This document shows positions 9,234 to 19,855 of a stretch of 64,000 bases of DNA, in pieces. The notes under the pieces were generated by a model that was not told the DNA's origin, searched no databases, and saw only the letters and a list, made by a program, of their open reading frames with translations. The translations under genes were made by a program, and so were the position numbers. The stretch covers positions 2,108,001 through 2,172,000 of the forward strand of contig NZ_CP134399.1 of the NCBI RefSeq assembly GCF_002968295.1, in the 5' to 3' direction. This DNA is from Mycobacterium sp. ITM-2016-00317 (GTDB lineage Bacteria; Actinomycetota; Actinomycetes; Mycobacteriales; Mycobacteriaceae). Position 1 is the first letter of the stretch. Every line of letters starts with the position of its first letter.

Positions 9234-12200
9234 ATGCATCTGAAGAGTCTGACGCTGAAGGGCTTCAAGTCCTTCGCCTCGCCGACGACTCTGCGCTTCG
9301 AACCCGGCATCACCTGCGTGGTCGGCCCGAACGGTTCGGGCAAATCGAACGTGGTCGACGCGCTCACCTGGGTGATGGGGGAGCAGGGCGCCAAGACGCT
9401 GCGCGGCGGCAAGATGGAGGACGTCATCTTCGCCGGCACCTCGTCGCGCGCGCCACTGGGCCGCGCCGAGGTGACGCTGACCATCGACAACTCCGACAAC
9501 GCGCTGCCGATCGAGTACTCCGAGGTCTCGATCACCCGCCGGATGTTCCGCGACGGCGCCGGCGAGTACGAGATCAACGGCAGCCGTTGCCGTTTGGCCG
9601 ATGTGCAGGAGCTGCTCAGCGATTCCGGCATCGGACGCGAGATGCACGTCATCGTCGGGCAGGGCAAGCTCGCGGAGATCCTGGAGTCCCGCCCCGAGGA
9701 CCGCCGCGCGTTCATCGAGGAGGCCGCGGGCGTCCTCAAGCACCGCAAGCGCAAGGAGAAGGCGGTCCGCAAGCTGGACTCGATGTCGGCGAACCTGGCG
9801 CGGCTGACCGATCTGACCACCGAACTGCGCCGCCAGCTCAAACCGCTGGGCCGCCAAGCCGAGATGGCCCGCCGCGCGCAGACCATCCAGGCCGACCTGC
9901 GTGACGCCCGATTGCGGCTGGCCGCCGACGACCTGGTCACCCGCAAGGCCGAGTTCGACGACACCAACCAGGCCGAGACCGCGCTGCGCCGCGAACACGA
10001 GGAGCTCAGCGAGCGACTGCAGGCCAGGTCCCTCGAACTCGACGCCCACGAGAGCGCCGTGGAGGACCTCAGCGAGCGCGCCGACGCGGCCCAGCAGCGC
10101 TGGTTCCGGCTCTCGGCGCTGGCCGAGCGGGTGGGCGCGACCGTGCGCATCGCCGCCGAGCGGGCACAGCACCTGGATGCCGAGCCGGACTTCTCGGCCG
10201 GTCCCGACCCCGACGAGCTCGAAGCCCGGGCCGACGCCGTCGCCGAGCAGGAGCGGCAGCTCCTCGAGGAGCTGGCGGAATGCCAGGCCCGGCTGGAGGC
10301 CGCCCGCGACGAACTCGGCGAGCGCGAACGGACCGCGGCCGAAGCCGAGCGCGCCCACATGGCCGCCGCACGTGCCGAGGCCGACCGTCGCGAGGGGCTC
10401 GCACGGTTGTCCGGGCAGGTCGACACGATGCGCTCCCGCGTGGACTCGGCCGACGAGACCGTGGCGCGGCTGACCGCCAACATCGACGAGGCCGCCGCCC
10501 GCGCCCAGCAGACCCAGACCGAGTTCGAGATGGTCCAGGGCCGGGTCAGTGAGCTCGACGCCGGCGAGGTCGGTCTCGACGAACACCACGACCGCACGGT
10601 CACCGCGCTGCGCCTGGCCGACGAACGCGTCGCCGAGCTGCAGGCCGCCGAGCGGGCCGCCGAACGTCAGGTGGCCTCGCTGCAGGCCCGCATCGACGCG
10701 CTGTCGGTCGGCCTGGACCGCAAGGACGGGGCCGCTTGGCTTCGGGAGAACCACGGCGTCCCAGCACTTTTCGACTCTCTGGCCAATCTGGTCAAGGTCC
10801 GCCCCGGGCACGAGTCGGCGATCGCGGCCGTCCTCGGCGCCGCGGCGGACGCCCTGGCCGCCGAGAACTCCGCGGCGGCGAAGGACGCGCTGGCCGCGCT
10901 CAAAGAGGCCGACGGCGGCCGGGCCGCCATCGTGCTGGGGGACTGGCCGGCGCAGCCGTCGCTGACAGGGCAACTGCCCGCGGGCGCGGTCTGGGCGGTG
11001 GACCTCGTCGACCCGGCCCCGCGGATCCAGGGCGCGGTGTCGGCGATGCTGGCCGGTGTGGCGGTCGTCGGCGATCTGGCCGGCGCGCTGGAAATCGTTG
11101 CGGCGCAACCGCAGTTGCGTGCGGTGACCGCCGACGGCGACCTGGTGGGCGCCGGCTGGGTCAGCGGTGGTTCCGATCGCAAACCCAGCACCCTGGAGAT
11201 CACCTCCGAGGTGGAGAAGGCGCGCACGGAGCTGGCCGCCGCCGAGCGGCAGGTCGGGGAGCTCTCGGCGGCGCTGTCGGGGGCGCTGGCCGAGCAGGCG
11301 GCCCGCCAGGACGCCGCCGAACAGGCGCTGGCCGCGCTGAACGAGTCCGACGCCGCGATCTCGTCGATCTATGAACAGCTCGGCCGGCTCGGCCAGGACG
11401 CTCGCGCCGCCGACGACGAGTGGCAGCGCCTGATCCAGCAGCGCGACGAGCTGGAGGCCGCGCGCAACCGCACGGTCGAGGAACTGACCGAACTGGAACA
11501 GCGTCTGCACCTCGCCCAGCAGGAGCCCATGTTCGACGTCGAGGTGGTGGACCGCTCGGAGTCCACTGCTGCGGCCGAGGCGGCGCGCTCGGCGGAGGTG
11601 GAAGCCCGGCTGGCCGTGCGCACCGCCGAAGAACGTGCCAATGCCGTTCGTGGACAAGCAGATTCGCTGCGCCGCGCCGCCGTCTCCGAACGGGAGGCGA
11701 GGGCGCGGGCGGCACGGGCCCGGGAGGCCCGCGTGCACGCCGCCACGATGGCGGCCGCCGTCGCGGAGTCCGGCCGTCTGGTCGCGCAGCGGCTGAGCCA
11801 GGCGGTGGCCGTGGCGTCGCAGGTGCGCGACGAGGTCGCCGCCGAGCGGCAGGTCCGGGCCGGCGCCCTGACCAAGGCACGCGAGGAGGTCAACGAACTG
11901 AACTCGCGGATCGCGGCGCTCACCGACGCCCTGCACCGCGACGAAGTCGCCAAGGCCCAGGCCGCGCTGCGCATCGAGCAGCTCGAGCAGCAGGTGCTCG
12001 AACAGTTCGGGATCGCGGTGGCCGACCTGGTCGCCGAGTACGGTCCCGACGTCGCGTTGCCGCCCACCGAACTGGAGATGGCCGAGTACGAGCAGGCCCG
12101 GGAGCTCGGTGAGCAGGTGGTCGCGCCCGCGCCGATGCCCTACGACCGGTCCACCCAGGAGCGCCGGGCCAAGCGCGCGGAGAAGGAGCTGCGGGAGCTG

Positions 12201-12818
12201 GGCCGGGTCAATCCGCTTGCGCTGGAGGAGTTCGCGGCGCTGGAGGAGCGCTACAACTTCCTGTCCACCCAGCTCGAGGACGTCAAGGCCGCCCGCAAGG
12301 ACCTGCTGGACGTGATCGCCGACGTGGACTCGCGGATCCTGCAGGTCTTCACCGAGGCCTACATGGACGTCGAGCGGGAATTCACCCAGGTGTTCGACAC
12401 GCTGTTCCCCGGCGGCGAGGGCCGCCTGCTGCTGACCGACCCGTCCGACATGCTGACCACGGGCATCGAGGTCGAGGCCCGGCCCCCGGGCAAGAAGATC
12501 AAGCGCCTGTCGCTGCTGTCCGGCGGCGAGAAGTCACTGACCGCGGTCGCGATGCTGGTGGCGATCTTCCGGGCCAGGCCGTCGCCGTTCTACGTGATGG
12601 ACGAAGTCGAGGCCGCGCTCGACGACGTGAACCTGCGGCGGCTGATCAGCCTGTTCGAGCAGTTGCGGGAGCGTTCGCAGCTGATCGTGATCACGCACCA
12701 GAAGCCCACGATGGAGGTCGCCGACGCCCTCTACGGCGTGACGATGCGCGGCGACGGCATCACCACGGTGATCTCGCAGCGGATGCGCGGGCAGGAACTG
12801 GTCACCAGCCCGACCTGA
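9234..12818 (+). CDS. smc: Chromosome segregation protein SMC
   Basis: Chromosome-organising ATPase of 1194 aa that works with ScpA/ScpB. The N-terminal head has Walker [10 protein letters not shown] (about 33-41); long coiled coils follow (about 170-500), a hinge near 510-650 ([17 protein letters not shown], glycine-rich [13 protein letters not shown]), a second coiled coil, and a C-terminal head with signature [14 protein letters not shown] and Walker [14 protein letters not shown]. Stop TGA 12816-12818 lies within a hairpin shared with the convergent fni gene. Confidence 0.97.
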   Translation: MHLKSLTLKGFKSFASPTTLRFEPGITCVVGPNGSGKSNVVDALTWVMGEQGAKTLRGGKMEDVIFAGTSSRAPLGRAEVTLTIDNSDNALPIEYSEVSITRRMFRDGAGEYEINGSRCRLADVQELLSDSGIGREMHVIVGQGKLAEILESRPEDRRAFIEEAAGVLKHRKRKEKAVRKLDSMSANLARLTDLTTELRRQLKPLGRQAEMARRAQTIQADLRDARLRLAADDLVTRKAEFDDTNQAETALRREHEELSERLQARSLELDAHESAVEDLSERADAAQQRWFRLSALAERVGATVRIAAERAQHLDAEPDFSAGPDPDELEARADAVAEQERQLLEELAECQARLEAARDELGERERTAAEAERAHMAAARAEADRREGLARLSGQVDTMRSRVDSADETVARLTANIDEAAARAQQTQTEFEMVQGRVSELDAGEVGLDEHHDRTVTALRLADERVAELQAAERAAERQVASLQARIDALSVGLDRKDGAAWLRENHGVPALFDSLANLVKVRPGHESAIAAVLGAAADALAAENSAAAKDALAALKEADGGRAAIVLGDWPAQPSLTGQLPAGAVWAVDLVDPAPRIQGAVSAMLAGVAVVGDLAGALEIVAAQPQLRAVTADGDLVGAGWVSGGSDRKPSTLEITSEVEKARTELAAAERQVGELSAALSGALAEQAARQDAAEQALAALNESDAAISSIYEQLGRLGQDARAADDEWQRLIQQRDELEAARNRTVEELTELEQRLHLAQQEPMFDVEVVDRSESTAAAEAARSAEVEARLAVRTAEERANAVRGQADSLRRAAVSEREARARAARAREARVHAATMAAAVAESGRLVAQRLSQAVAVASQVRDEVAAERQVRAGALTKAREEVNELNSRIAALTDALHRDEVAKAQAALRIEQLEQQVLEQFGIAVADLVAEYGPDVALPPTELEMAEYEQARELGEQVVAPAPMPYDRSTQERRAKRAEKELRELGRVNPLALEEFAALEERYNFLSTQLEDVKAARKDLLDVIADVDSRILQVFTEAYMDVEREFTQVFDTLFPGGEGRLLLTDPSDMLTTGIEVEARPPGKKIKRLSLLSGGEKSLTAVAMLVAIFRARPSPFYVMDEVEAALDDVNLRRLISLFEQLRERSQLIVITHQKPTMEVADALYGVTMRGDGITTVISQRMRGQELVTSPT

Positions 12819-12831
12819 GCGCGCCTCAGGT
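12813..12831. terminator. Bidirectional hairpin holding both stop codons of smc and fni
   Basis: ACCTGAG (12813-12819), loop CGCGC, CTCAGGT (12825-12831): a perfect 7-bp stem. The smc TGA is in the left arm and the fni stop (complement of TCA 12826-12828) in the right arm. Position between convergent genes suggests a compact two-way terminator; no T-tract. Confidence 0.5.
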
Positions 12832-13854
12832 GAGGGCGGTGACGCCGAGCCCGCGCAGCGCGGCCAGGTCGGACGCCCCGCTGCCGTGCAGGCAGACCAG
12901 CAGCTCGTCGAGGAAACGCTGCAGCCAATCCACCACGGCGTCAACGGATTCCACGGCAGGGGCGAGCAGCGGGCGGGCGATGGCCACCACCTGGGCGCCC
13001 ATCGCGAGCGCCTTGGCCGCGTCCATCCCGGTGCGGATGCCGCCCGAGGCCACCAGCGGCATGTCGGGCAGGAGTTGCCGCACCTCGGTCAGTGCCTGGG
13101 CGGTCGGGATGCCCCACTCGGCGAGCGCGGGGTAGCGCACCTCCCCGTAGCGGACGAACTGCTCGATGCGCGCCCAGGACGTGCCGCCGGCCCCGGCGAC
13201 GTCGACGGCGGCCACCGGACAGTTCACCAGCTGTGCGGCGGCGGCCGCACCGATGCCGTGCCCGACCTCCTTGAGCATGACGGGATAGCCGATCTCACCG
13301 GCCACGTCGCACAGCCTCGCGATCGAGCCGGAGAAATCGGTGTCGCCGTTGTGCTGCATCGCTTCCTGCAGCGGGTTGGTGTGCACGGCCAGCCCGTTGG
13401 CGCCCACCCGGTCCAGCGCGGCGGCCAGCCCGGGCGTCATCGACGTCTGCAGCTGCGCGAGTCCGATGTTGCCGATCAGCAGCACGTCGGGCGCCACGCC
13501 CCGGACGTCGAAGCTGGCGGTCGCGTCGGCGTCGTCGATCATCACCCGCTGCGAGCCCAGCATCATCCCGATGCCCAGTTGCTGCGCGGCGGCGGCCAGA
13601 TTGCGGTTGATGATTCCCGACAGCGCCGCGCCACCCGTCATCGCGCCGATCAGCACCGGGGCGCGCAAGTGGCAGCCGAGGAACTCGGTGCTCAGGTCGA
13701 CACTGTCGAGATCGGTCTGGGTCAGCGCGTTGTAGGGCAGCCGGAACCGCTCCAGACCGGTGGTCACCGTCTGGTAGTCGACGGCTTCGGTCAGGCACAC
13801 GTCGATGTGCCGGCGCTTGCGGTGCTGCAGGGCGGACCCGGGGTCGGACGTCAC
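12826..13854 (-). CDS. fni: Isopentenyl-diphosphate delta-isomerase, type 2 (FMN-dependent)
   Basis: Interconverts isopentenyl and dimethylallyl diphosphate for isoprenoid synthesis; the type 2 enzyme uses FMN and NADPH. The 342-aa sequence shows [10 protein letters not shown] at the N-terminus, [38 protein letters not shown] (substrate-binding region), [24 protein letters not shown] and [20 protein letters not shown] of the FMN-binding TIM barrel. It lies on the opposite strand between smc and ftsY, where M. tuberculosis has no gene, and is divergent from ftsY with only 28 bp between start codons. Mycobacteria commonly have an unrelated type 1 Idi, so this may be a second isomerase. GTG start. 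Confidence 0.93.
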   Translation of the reverse strand: MTSDPGSALQHRKRRHIDVCLTEAVDYQTVTTGLERFRLPYNALTQTDLDSVDLSTEFLGCHLRAPVLIGAMTGGAALSGIINRNLAAAAQQLGIGMMLGSQRVMIDDADATASFDVRGVAPDVLLIGNIGLAQLQTSMTPGLAAALDRVGANGLAVHTNPLQEAMQHNGDTDFSGSIARLCDVAGEIGYPVMLKEVGHGIGAAAAAQLVNCPVAAVDVAGAGGTSWARIEQFVRYGEVRYPALAEWGIPTAQALTEVRQLLPDMPLVASGGIRTGMDAAKALAMGAQVVAIARPLLAPAVESVDAVVDWLQRFLDELLVCLHGSGASDLAALRGLGVTALT

Positions 13855-13870
13855 CGGTTACGTCCCCTGC

Positions 13871-13876
13871 CACAAT
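13871..13876 (+). promoter_or_regulatory. Candidate -10 element, leaderless start of ftsY
   Basis: CACAAT ends 7 nt before GTG 13883, predicting transcription from the G of the start codon. It lies in the 28-bp gap between the divergent fni and ftsY starts, so any promoter of fni must overlap it. Confidence 0.45.
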
Positions 13877-13882
13877 GGGGCG

Positions 13883-15301
13883 GTGAGTGAAGGTCTCTGG
13901 ATCGCCATCGCGGTCATCGCCGTCCTGCTGCTGGTCGCACTCGTGGTGGGGCTGGTGCGGTACCGCCGTCGCCGGATCAAGTTGTCGGCTCCAGACACTG
14001 CCACTCCCGTCGATCGTTCCGGCGGCTATACCGCCTCGTCAGGCATCACGTTTGCCCAGTCGACGCCGGTGCAGGCCCCGCCGAAGGCGCCCGAACGCAT
14101 AGACACCAGCGGTCTACCCGCCGTCGGCGATGATGCCACCATTCCCCGCGACGCACCCAAGCGTCCCATCGCCGATGTCAGGCTGCCCGAGCCGCCCGTG
14201 CTGCCGCCGGAGCCGGTCGTCGAGGAACCCGTCCGCGAGCAACCGGTCGTCGAGCCGGTCGTCGAGCCCGTCGAGCCGCCGGAACCCGTCCTGGAGCCGG
14301 AGCCGGTCGAGGCGCCGACACCCGTCGAGGCGCCGGCCCCGGTGTCCGCCGCACCCGCGGCCCCGCAGATCGAGGACATCGCGCCCGCCGAAGGCCGGCT
14401 GGACCGGCTGCGCGGCCGGCTGTCGAAGTCACAGAACGCGCTCGGCCGCAGCATGCTGGGGCTGCTGGGCGGCGGCGATCTCGACGAGGACTCCTGGGAA
14501 GAGGTCGAGGACACCCTGCTGATCGCCGACCTCGGCCCGGTGGTCACCGAGTCGGTGGTGGCGTCGCTGCGGGAGAAGATGGCCAGCAGCGGGGTGCGCA
14601 CCGAAGCCGACGCGCGGGCGGTGCTGCGGGAGGTGCTGATCGCCGAGCTGCGCCCCGACCTGGACCGCTCGATCAAGGCCCTGCCGCACGCCGACAAGCC
14701 GTCGGTGTTGCTGGTGGTGGGGGTCAACGGCACCGGCAAGACGACGACCGTCGGCAAGCTGGCGCGGGTGCTGGTGGCCGACGGCCGCCGCGTCGTGCTC
14801 GGGGCGGCCGACACCTTCCGTGCCGCCGCGGCCGACCAACTGCAGTCCTGGGCGTCGCGGGTGGGCGCGCAGGTCGTACGCGGCCCCGAGGGCGCCGACC
14901 CGGCGTCGGTGGCGTTCGACGCCGTCGACACCGGCATCGCCTCAGGCGCGGACGTCGTGGTGATCGACACCGCGGGCCGGCTGCACACCAAGACCGGCCT
15001 GATGGACGAACTGGGCAAGGTCAAACGCGTGGTCGGTAAGCGCGCCTCCGTCGACGAGGTGCTGCTGGTGCTCGACGCGACGATCGGCCAGAACAGCCTG
15101 CCGCAGGCCCGGGTGTTCGCCGAAGTGGTCGACATCACCGGGGTGGTGCTGACCAAACTGGACGGGACGGCCAAGGGCGGCATCGTGTTCCGGGTGCAGC
15201 AGGAACTCGGGGTGCCGGTGAAGCTGGTGGGGCTCGGCGAGGGACCCGACGATCTGGCCCCGTTCGAGCCCGCCGCGTTCGTCGACGCGTTGCTCGGCTG
15301 A
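13883..15301 (+). CDS. ftsY: Signal recognition particle receptor FtsY
   Basis: Membrane-associated GTPase that docks Ffh-bound ribosomes at the SecYEG translocon. 472 aa: an N-terminal membrane helix (LWIAIAVIAVLLLVALVVGL, about 5-24), a Pro/Glu/Val-rich linker (about 95-165), then the NG domain with GVNGTGKTTTVGKLA (P-loop), DTFRAAAADQL, DTAGRLHTKTGLMDEL and TKLDGTAKGG. GTG 13883 is preferred to the longer frame from 13805 because that would put a basic Cys-rich stretch before the membrane helix and overlap the fni coding region. Its partner ffh lies 4.5 kb downstream. Confidence 0.95.
   Translation: MSEGLWIAIAVIAVLLLVALVVGLVRYRRRRIKLSAPDTATPVDRSGGYTASSGITFAQSTPVQAPPKAPERIDTSGLPAVGDDATIPRDAPKRPIADVRLPEPPVLPPEPVVEEPVREQPVVEPVVEPVEPPEPVLEPEPVEAPTPVEAPAPVSAAPAAPQIEDIAPAEGRLDRLRGRLSKSQNALGRSMLGLLGGGDLDEDSWEEVEDTLLIADLGPVVTESVVASLREKMASSGVRTEADARAVLREVLIAELRPDLDRSIKALPHADKPSVLLVVGVNGTGKTTTVGKLARVLVADGRRVVLGAADTFRAAAADQLQSWASRVGAQVVRGPEGADPASVAFDAVDTGIASGADVVVIDTAGRLHTKTGLMDELGKVKRVVGKRASVDEVLLVLDATIGQNSLPQARVFAEVVDITGVVLTKLDGTAKGGIVFRVQQELGVPVKLVGLGEGPDDLAPFEPAAFVDALLG
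14195..14350 (+). repeat. Pro/Glu/Val low-complexity coding repeat in ftsY
   Basis: Imperfect repeats of PEPV, EEPV and VEAP encode an acidic proline-rich linker between the membrane helix and the NG domain. Related linkers occur in actinobacterial FtsY; likely variable in length between strains. Confidence 0.6.
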
Positions 15302-15313
15302 GCGCCGACCGGC

Positions 15314-15345
15314 CAGCGAATTCCTCGGGGCAGTCGCTGATTTTT
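15314..15345 (+). terminator. Possible intrinsic terminator after ftsY
   Basis: CAGCGA (15314-15319) and TCGCTG (15334-15339) are perfect complements with a 14-nt loop, followed by ATTTTT (15340-15345). A T-tract is uncommon in this GC-rich window. It lies 13 nt after the ftsY stop and separates it from amt. Confidence 0.45.
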
Positions 15346-15361
15346 GCTGTTCCGCCCTGAT

Positions 15362-15409
15362 GAAACACGAGCGTAACGACATCGGCGCGTCCGTTCACGT
15401 GTGCGAAAC
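15362..15409 (+). promoter_or_regulatory. Two GlnR-like boxes upstream of amt
   Basis: GTTCAC (15393-15398), 6 nt, GAAAC (15405-15409) matches the actinobacterial GlnR consensus gTnAC-n6-GaAAC. A second pair, GAAAC (15362-15366), 6 nt, GTAAC (15373-15377), has the same half-sites in the alternating order of tandem GlnR boxes. Their place about 90-135 nt before the amt start suggests nitrogen-starvation activation of amt-glnB-glnD. Confidence 0.65.
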
Positions 15410-15498
15410 ACAACAGAATCACAGGTGAAACGCTTGCCAAAGAGTCTCTTCGGGAGGCCGATCGTGATCGGCCGTCAACCCAAGGAGGTTCACACAAA

Positions 15499-16872
15499 GT
15501 GGCATTCGGCTTACACGACGTGGTCTTGGCCCTGCCAGACGACCAATTCGCGCCATTCGGGGAAGGGGGCCTGAGCGCCGGAGACACCGCGTGGGTGCTC
15601 ACGGCAGCCGCACTGGTGTTGTTCATGACTCCGGGCCTGGCGTTCTTCTACGGTGGTCTGTCCCGGCAGAAGTCCGTCCTGAACATGATGATGATGTCCT
15701 TCGGCTCCATCGGTGTCGTCAGCGTCATCTACGTGCTGTGGGGTTACTCGATGTCGTTCGCGTCGGCGCACACCGGCGACAGCGACTTCTTCGGCGTCTT
15801 CGACAACCCGTTCTCGCTGTTCGGGCTCAGCCAGCTCACCGAGGTGCGCGAGGTCGACGGCATCAGCACCTACGTGCTGGGCGGTTTCGGCACCGTGCCC
15901 GCCATCGTCTGGGTCGGCTTCCAGCTCACCTTCGCGGTGATCACCGTGGCGCTGATCAGTGGTGCGGTGGCCGAGCGCATGAAGTTCGGCACCTGGCTGG
16001 TGTTCGGCGGCATCTGGGTGACGCTCGTGTACTTCCCTCTGGCACACATGGTCTGGGGTGGCGGCCTGCTCTCCGGTTCGGAGGACAGCCTCGCGGCCAA
16101 GCTGTTCGGTCTCGATGACGAGGGCGCGGCCAACGTGTCGCCGATCGACTTCGCCGGTGGCACCGTGGTGCACATCAACGCCGGTGTGGCCGCGCTGGTG
16201 CTGGCGATCCTGCTCGGTAAGCGGACCGGCTTCGGCCGCACGCCCTACCGTCCGCACAACATCCCGTTCGTCATGCTGGGCGCGGCGATCCTGTGGTTCG
16301 GCTGGTTCGGCTTCAACGTGGGCTCCGAGGGCGCGGCCGACATGCTCGCCGGTGTGGTGTGGGTGAACACCACCGCCGCCACCGCGGCCGCCATGCTGGC
16401 GTGGTTGCTGGTGGAGCGCATCCGCGACGGCCACGCAACCAGTGTGGGCGCCGCGTCGGGCATCGTCGCGGGCCTGGTCGCGATCACCCCCGCGTGTGGA
16501 TCGCTCAGCGCGATCGGTTCGCTGATCCTCGGGGCCGTCGCCGGCACGCTGTCGGCACTGGCGATCGCACTGAAGTACAAGTTCGGTTACGACGATTCAC
16601 TCGACGTCGTCGGCGTGCACCTCGTCGCCGGCCTGTGGGGCACCATCGGCATCGGGTTCCTGGCCACCGAGACCGGTCTCTTCTACGGCGGCGGCGTTCA
16701 GCAGCTCGTGGTCCAGATCGTCATCGCACTCGTTGCCGTAGTCTTCACCGCAATCATGACCGCCATCATCGCGTTCATCGTCAAGCCTCTGGGCTGGCGG
16801 GTGTCCAAGGAGGACGAAGACACCGGTATCGATGAGACCGAACATGCCGAAACGGCTTACGAGCTCGCCTGA
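15499..16872 (+). CDS. amt: Ammonium transporter Amt
   Basis: Integral membrane ammonium channel of 457 aa with about 11 predicted membrane segments. Family features include LFMTPGLAFFYGGL near the N-terminus, VVHINAGVAALVLA with a conserved His, WFGWFGFNVGS and DVVGVHLVAGLWGTIG with the second pore His. The C-terminal tail is acidic and faces the cytoplasm, where GlnB would bind. GTG start follows a strong AAGGAGG (15481-15487). glnB begins 33 nt later, so the two are very likely cotranscribed. Confidence 0.96.
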   Translation: MAFGLHDVVLALPDDQFAPFGEGGLSAGDTAWVLTAAALVLFMTPGLAFFYGGLSRQKSVLNMMMMSFGSIGVVSVIYVLWGYSMSFASAHTGDSDFFGVFDNPFSLFGLSQLTEVREVDGISTYVLGGFGTVPAIVWVGFQLTFAVITVALISGAVAERMKFGTWLVFGGIWVTLVYFPLAHMVWGGGLLSGSEDSLAAKLFGLDDEGAANVSPIDFAGGTVVHINAGVAALVLAILLGKRTGFGRTPYRPHNIPFVMLGAAILWFGWFGFNVGSEGAADMLAGVVWVNTTAATAAAMLAWLLVERIRDGHATSVGAASGIVAGLVAITPACGSLSAIGSLILGAVAGTLSALAIALKYKFGYDDSLDVVGVHLVAGLWGTIGIGFLATETGLFYGGGVQQLVVQIVIALVAVVFTAIMTAIIAFIVKPLGWRVSKEDEDTGIDETEHAETAYELA

Positions 16873-17244
<372 letters not shown>

Positions 17245-17323
17245 TCCGCATGGAATGAGTGGTCGTCTCCCGGCGGTTTGGTCGTGTGAGTAGTTCAATC
17301 GTCATATGCCGGGAGGGCAACCC

Positions 17324-19804
17324 ATGAAAGAGCAGAAGTCGCAATCCGCCGCCGGCGCTCCCCGATGGGAGCGTCCGGCGGCGGGTTCTTTGCGTCCTGC
17401 AACAGATCTCGTCGCAGCTGCCGAGCAGCTGCTCTCCGGCGGCCGTCAGCTCGATTCCGCCGCGCTGCGCGACGCGCTGCTCGACCTGTACGACTTCTGG
17501 CTCACCACAAAGGCGGCCGAGATCGGCATCACCGCCACCAGCGGGTTCGCGATCGTCGCGACCGGTGGTCTGGGCCGCGGCGAGATACTGCCGTTCTCGG
17601 ACCTGGACCTGATGCTGCTGCACGACAACATGCCGGCCTCCGACGTCGCCGAGGTGGCGGACCTGTTGTGGTATCCGTTGTGGGACGCCAACATTCGTCT
17701 GGATCACAGTGTGCGCACCGTGCCCGAGGCGCTGCGGGTGGCCGGTGAGGACATCTCCGCGGGGCTGGCCATGCTCGAGGCGCGGCACATCGCAGGCGAC
17801 GCCGACCTGTCGGCACTGCTGATCGGCGGGGCCCGCAGGCAGTGGCGCACCGGCATCGCCTCCCGGTTCGACGAGCTCGTCGAGCACACCAGGGCGCGCT
17901 GGCAACGCAGCGGCCAGATCGCCCACCGCGCCGAGCCGGATCTCAAGTGCGGCAGGGGCGGGCTGCGCGACGTGCAACTCCTCAACGCGTTGGCGATCGC
18001 GCAGCTGGCCGACGTGTATCCCAGCCGCTCGCTGGCCTCGCCCACGGAAACCCTTGGCGAAGCCCATCTCTCGTTGCTCAATGTGCGCACCGAGCTGCAC
18101 CGGGTGGCCGGCCGCGGCCGCGAACTGCTGCTGGCCCAGCACGCCGACGAGATCGGCGCCCAGCTGCGCATCGGGGACCGCTTCGATCTGGCGCGCGCAC
18201 TCTCCGACGCCGCCCGCACGGTCAGTTACTACGTCGATGCCGGCATCCGCACCGCGGGCAACGCGCTGCCGCGCCGCGGGCTCGCCGTGCTGCGGCGCCC
18301 CGTGCGGCGGCCCCTCGACGAGGGCGTCATCGAGTTCAACGGCGAGGTGATCCTGGCGCGCGACGCCCGCCCGGAACGCGACCCCGGCCTCATCCTGCGG
18401 GTCGCCGCCGCGTCGGCCACCACAGGGCTGCCGATGGCGGCCTCCACGCTGAGCCGCCTGGTCGAGGCCGCGCCGGAACTGCGCACCCCGTGGCCCAGGC
18501 AGGCGCTCAAAGATCTGCTGGTGATGCTGGCGGCGGGTCCGTCGGCGGTGGCCACCATCGAGGCCCTCGACCGGACCGGGCTGTGGGGCCGGCTGTTCCC
18601 CGAGTGGGGTGCGGTGCGCGACCTGCCCCCGCGCGACGTCGTGCACATCTGGACCGTCGACCGGCATCTGGTCGAAACAGTTTCCCGCGCAAGCGCATTC
18701 ACCACGCGGGTGTCGCGTCCGGATCTGCTGGTGCTGGGTGCGCTGGTCCACGACATCGGCAAGGGCCGGGGCGGGGACCACAGCGTCATCGGCGCCGAAC
18801 TGGCCAATCAGATCGGCAGCAGGCTGGGGTTGTGGCCATCGGACATCAAGATCTTGTCGATGGTGGTGCGTCACCATCTGTTGTTGCCGCACACCGCCAC
18901 CCGGCGCGACCTTCAGGATCCCGTCACGATCTCCGCCGTCGTGGACGCACTCGAAGGCGACCTCGTCGTGCTGGAGCTGCTGCACGTCCTCGCCGAGGCC
19001 GACTCGCTGGCGACCGGCCCCGGCGTCTGGGGTGACTGGAAGGCCTCGCTGATCGGCGAGCTGGTGCGCCGGTGCCGGCTCGTGATGGCCGGTGAACCGC
19101 TTCCGCAGCCGGACCCGATCGAGCCGCGGTTCATCGAGCTGGCCCGCGACGCCGGCGTGCACGTCGAGCTGACGCCGGGGGACACCCCGCACATCTTCAA
19201 CGTCACGATGATCGCGCCGGACGGTCGCGGGGTGCTCTCCAAGGCGGCCGCGGTGCTCGCACTGAACTCGCTGCGCGTGCACTCGGCGTCGGTGAACGGG
19301 CACGACGGCGCGGCCATCAACACGTTCGTGGTGTCCCCGCACTTCGGCGCCCCGCCGGCGGCCGAGCTGCTGCGCCAGCAGCTGATCCTGGCCATCGACG
19401 GCGACCTCGACGTGATGGGCGCGCTGGACAAGAAGGAGGCGGAGGCCACGGCCACCGCCAGGGCCGGCGAGATCCGCGCCGCGGTCCCCGTGCACGCACC
19501 GGCCGCGCCTCCCCGGGTGCTGTGGCACGACGGCGCCGGCGCCGGGCAGATGGTCGTCGAGGTCCGGGCCACCGACCGCACCGGCCTGCTGGCGGCGCTC
19601 ACCGGCGTCTTCGAACGCGCCGGGGTGGACATCGCGTGGGCCAAGGTCACCACGCTGGGCTCGTCGGTGGTCGACGCGTTCGGGATCGTGCTGCCCCCGG
19701 CGCTGGCGGCGGACGAAGCCGCGGCGCGGCAGAACCTGGAACGACAGCTGTTCGCGGTGCTACCCGCCCCGCCGGCCAGGCACACCGAGGTGGAGGCCAG
19801 CTAG
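17324..19804 (+). CDS. glnD: PII nucleotidyltransferase/removing enzyme GlnD
   Basis: Bifunctional enzyme modifying and demodifying the P-II protein in response to nitrogen status. 826 aa: nucleotidyltransferase domain with [19 protein letters not shown] (Gly and DxD motifs, near 85-103), HD phosphohydrolase domain with [14 protein letters not shown] (near 476-489), and two C-terminal ACT domains (near 620-700 and 740-815, [14 protein letters not shown]). ATG 17324 is preferred to 17306 because GGGAGGG lies between them, 7 nt before 17324. Last gene of the amt-glnB-glnD set. Confidence 0.95.
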   Translation: MKEQKSQSAAGAPRWERPAAGSLRPATDLVAAAEQLLSGGRQLDSAALRDALLDLYDFWLTTKAAEIGITATSGFAIVATGGLGRGEILPFSDLDLMLLHDNMPASDVAEVADLLWYPLWDANIRLDHSVRTVPEALRVAGEDISAGLAMLEARHIAGDADLSALLIGGARRQWRTGIASRFDELVEHTRARWQRSGQIAHRAEPDLKCGRGGLRDVQLLNALAIAQLADVYPSRSLASPTETLGEAHLSLLNVRTELHRVAGRGRELLLAQHADEIGAQLRIGDRFDLARALSDAARTVSYYVDAGIRTAGNALPRRGLAVLRRPVRRPLDEGVIEFNGEVILARDARPERDPGLILRVAAASATTGLPMAASTLSRLVEAAPELRTPWPRQALKDLLVMLAAGPSAVATIEALDRTGLWGRLFPEWGAVRDLPPRDVVHIWTVDRHLVETVSRASAFTTRVSRPDLLVLGALVHDIGKGRGGDHSVIGAELANQIGSRLGLWPSDIKILSMVVRHHLLLPHTATRRDLQDPVTISAVVDALEGDLVVLELLHVLAEADSLATGPGVWGDWKASLIGELVRRCRLVMAGEPLPQPDPIEPRFIELARDAGVHVELTPGDTPHIFNVTMIAPDGRGVLSKAAAVLALNSLRVHSASVNGHDGAAINTFVVSPHFGAPPAAELLRQQLILAIDGDLDVMGALDKKEAEATATARAGEIRAAVPVHAPAAPPRVLWHDGAGAGQMVVEVRATDRTGLLAALTGVFERAGVDIAWAKVTTLGSSVVDAFGIVLPPALAADEAAARQNLERQLFAVLPAPPARHTEVEAS

Positions 19805-19842
19805 TGACCCGCAGCACCCCGAACCCGCCGCGCCGCCCGCGA

Positions 19843-19848
19843 TAGGCT
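19843..19848 (+). promoter_or_regulatory. Candidate -10 element for ffh
   Basis: TAGGCT ends 8 nt before GTG 19856, predicting a leaderless or nearly leaderless ffh transcript. No ribosome binding site is seen. Confidence 0.45.
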
Positions 19849-19855
19849 TGGCCAC

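Noticed and set aside
9138..11936. 932-codon open frame antisense to smc
   Set aside because: Same mirror-frame effect; smc motifs and coiled coils are on the + strand.
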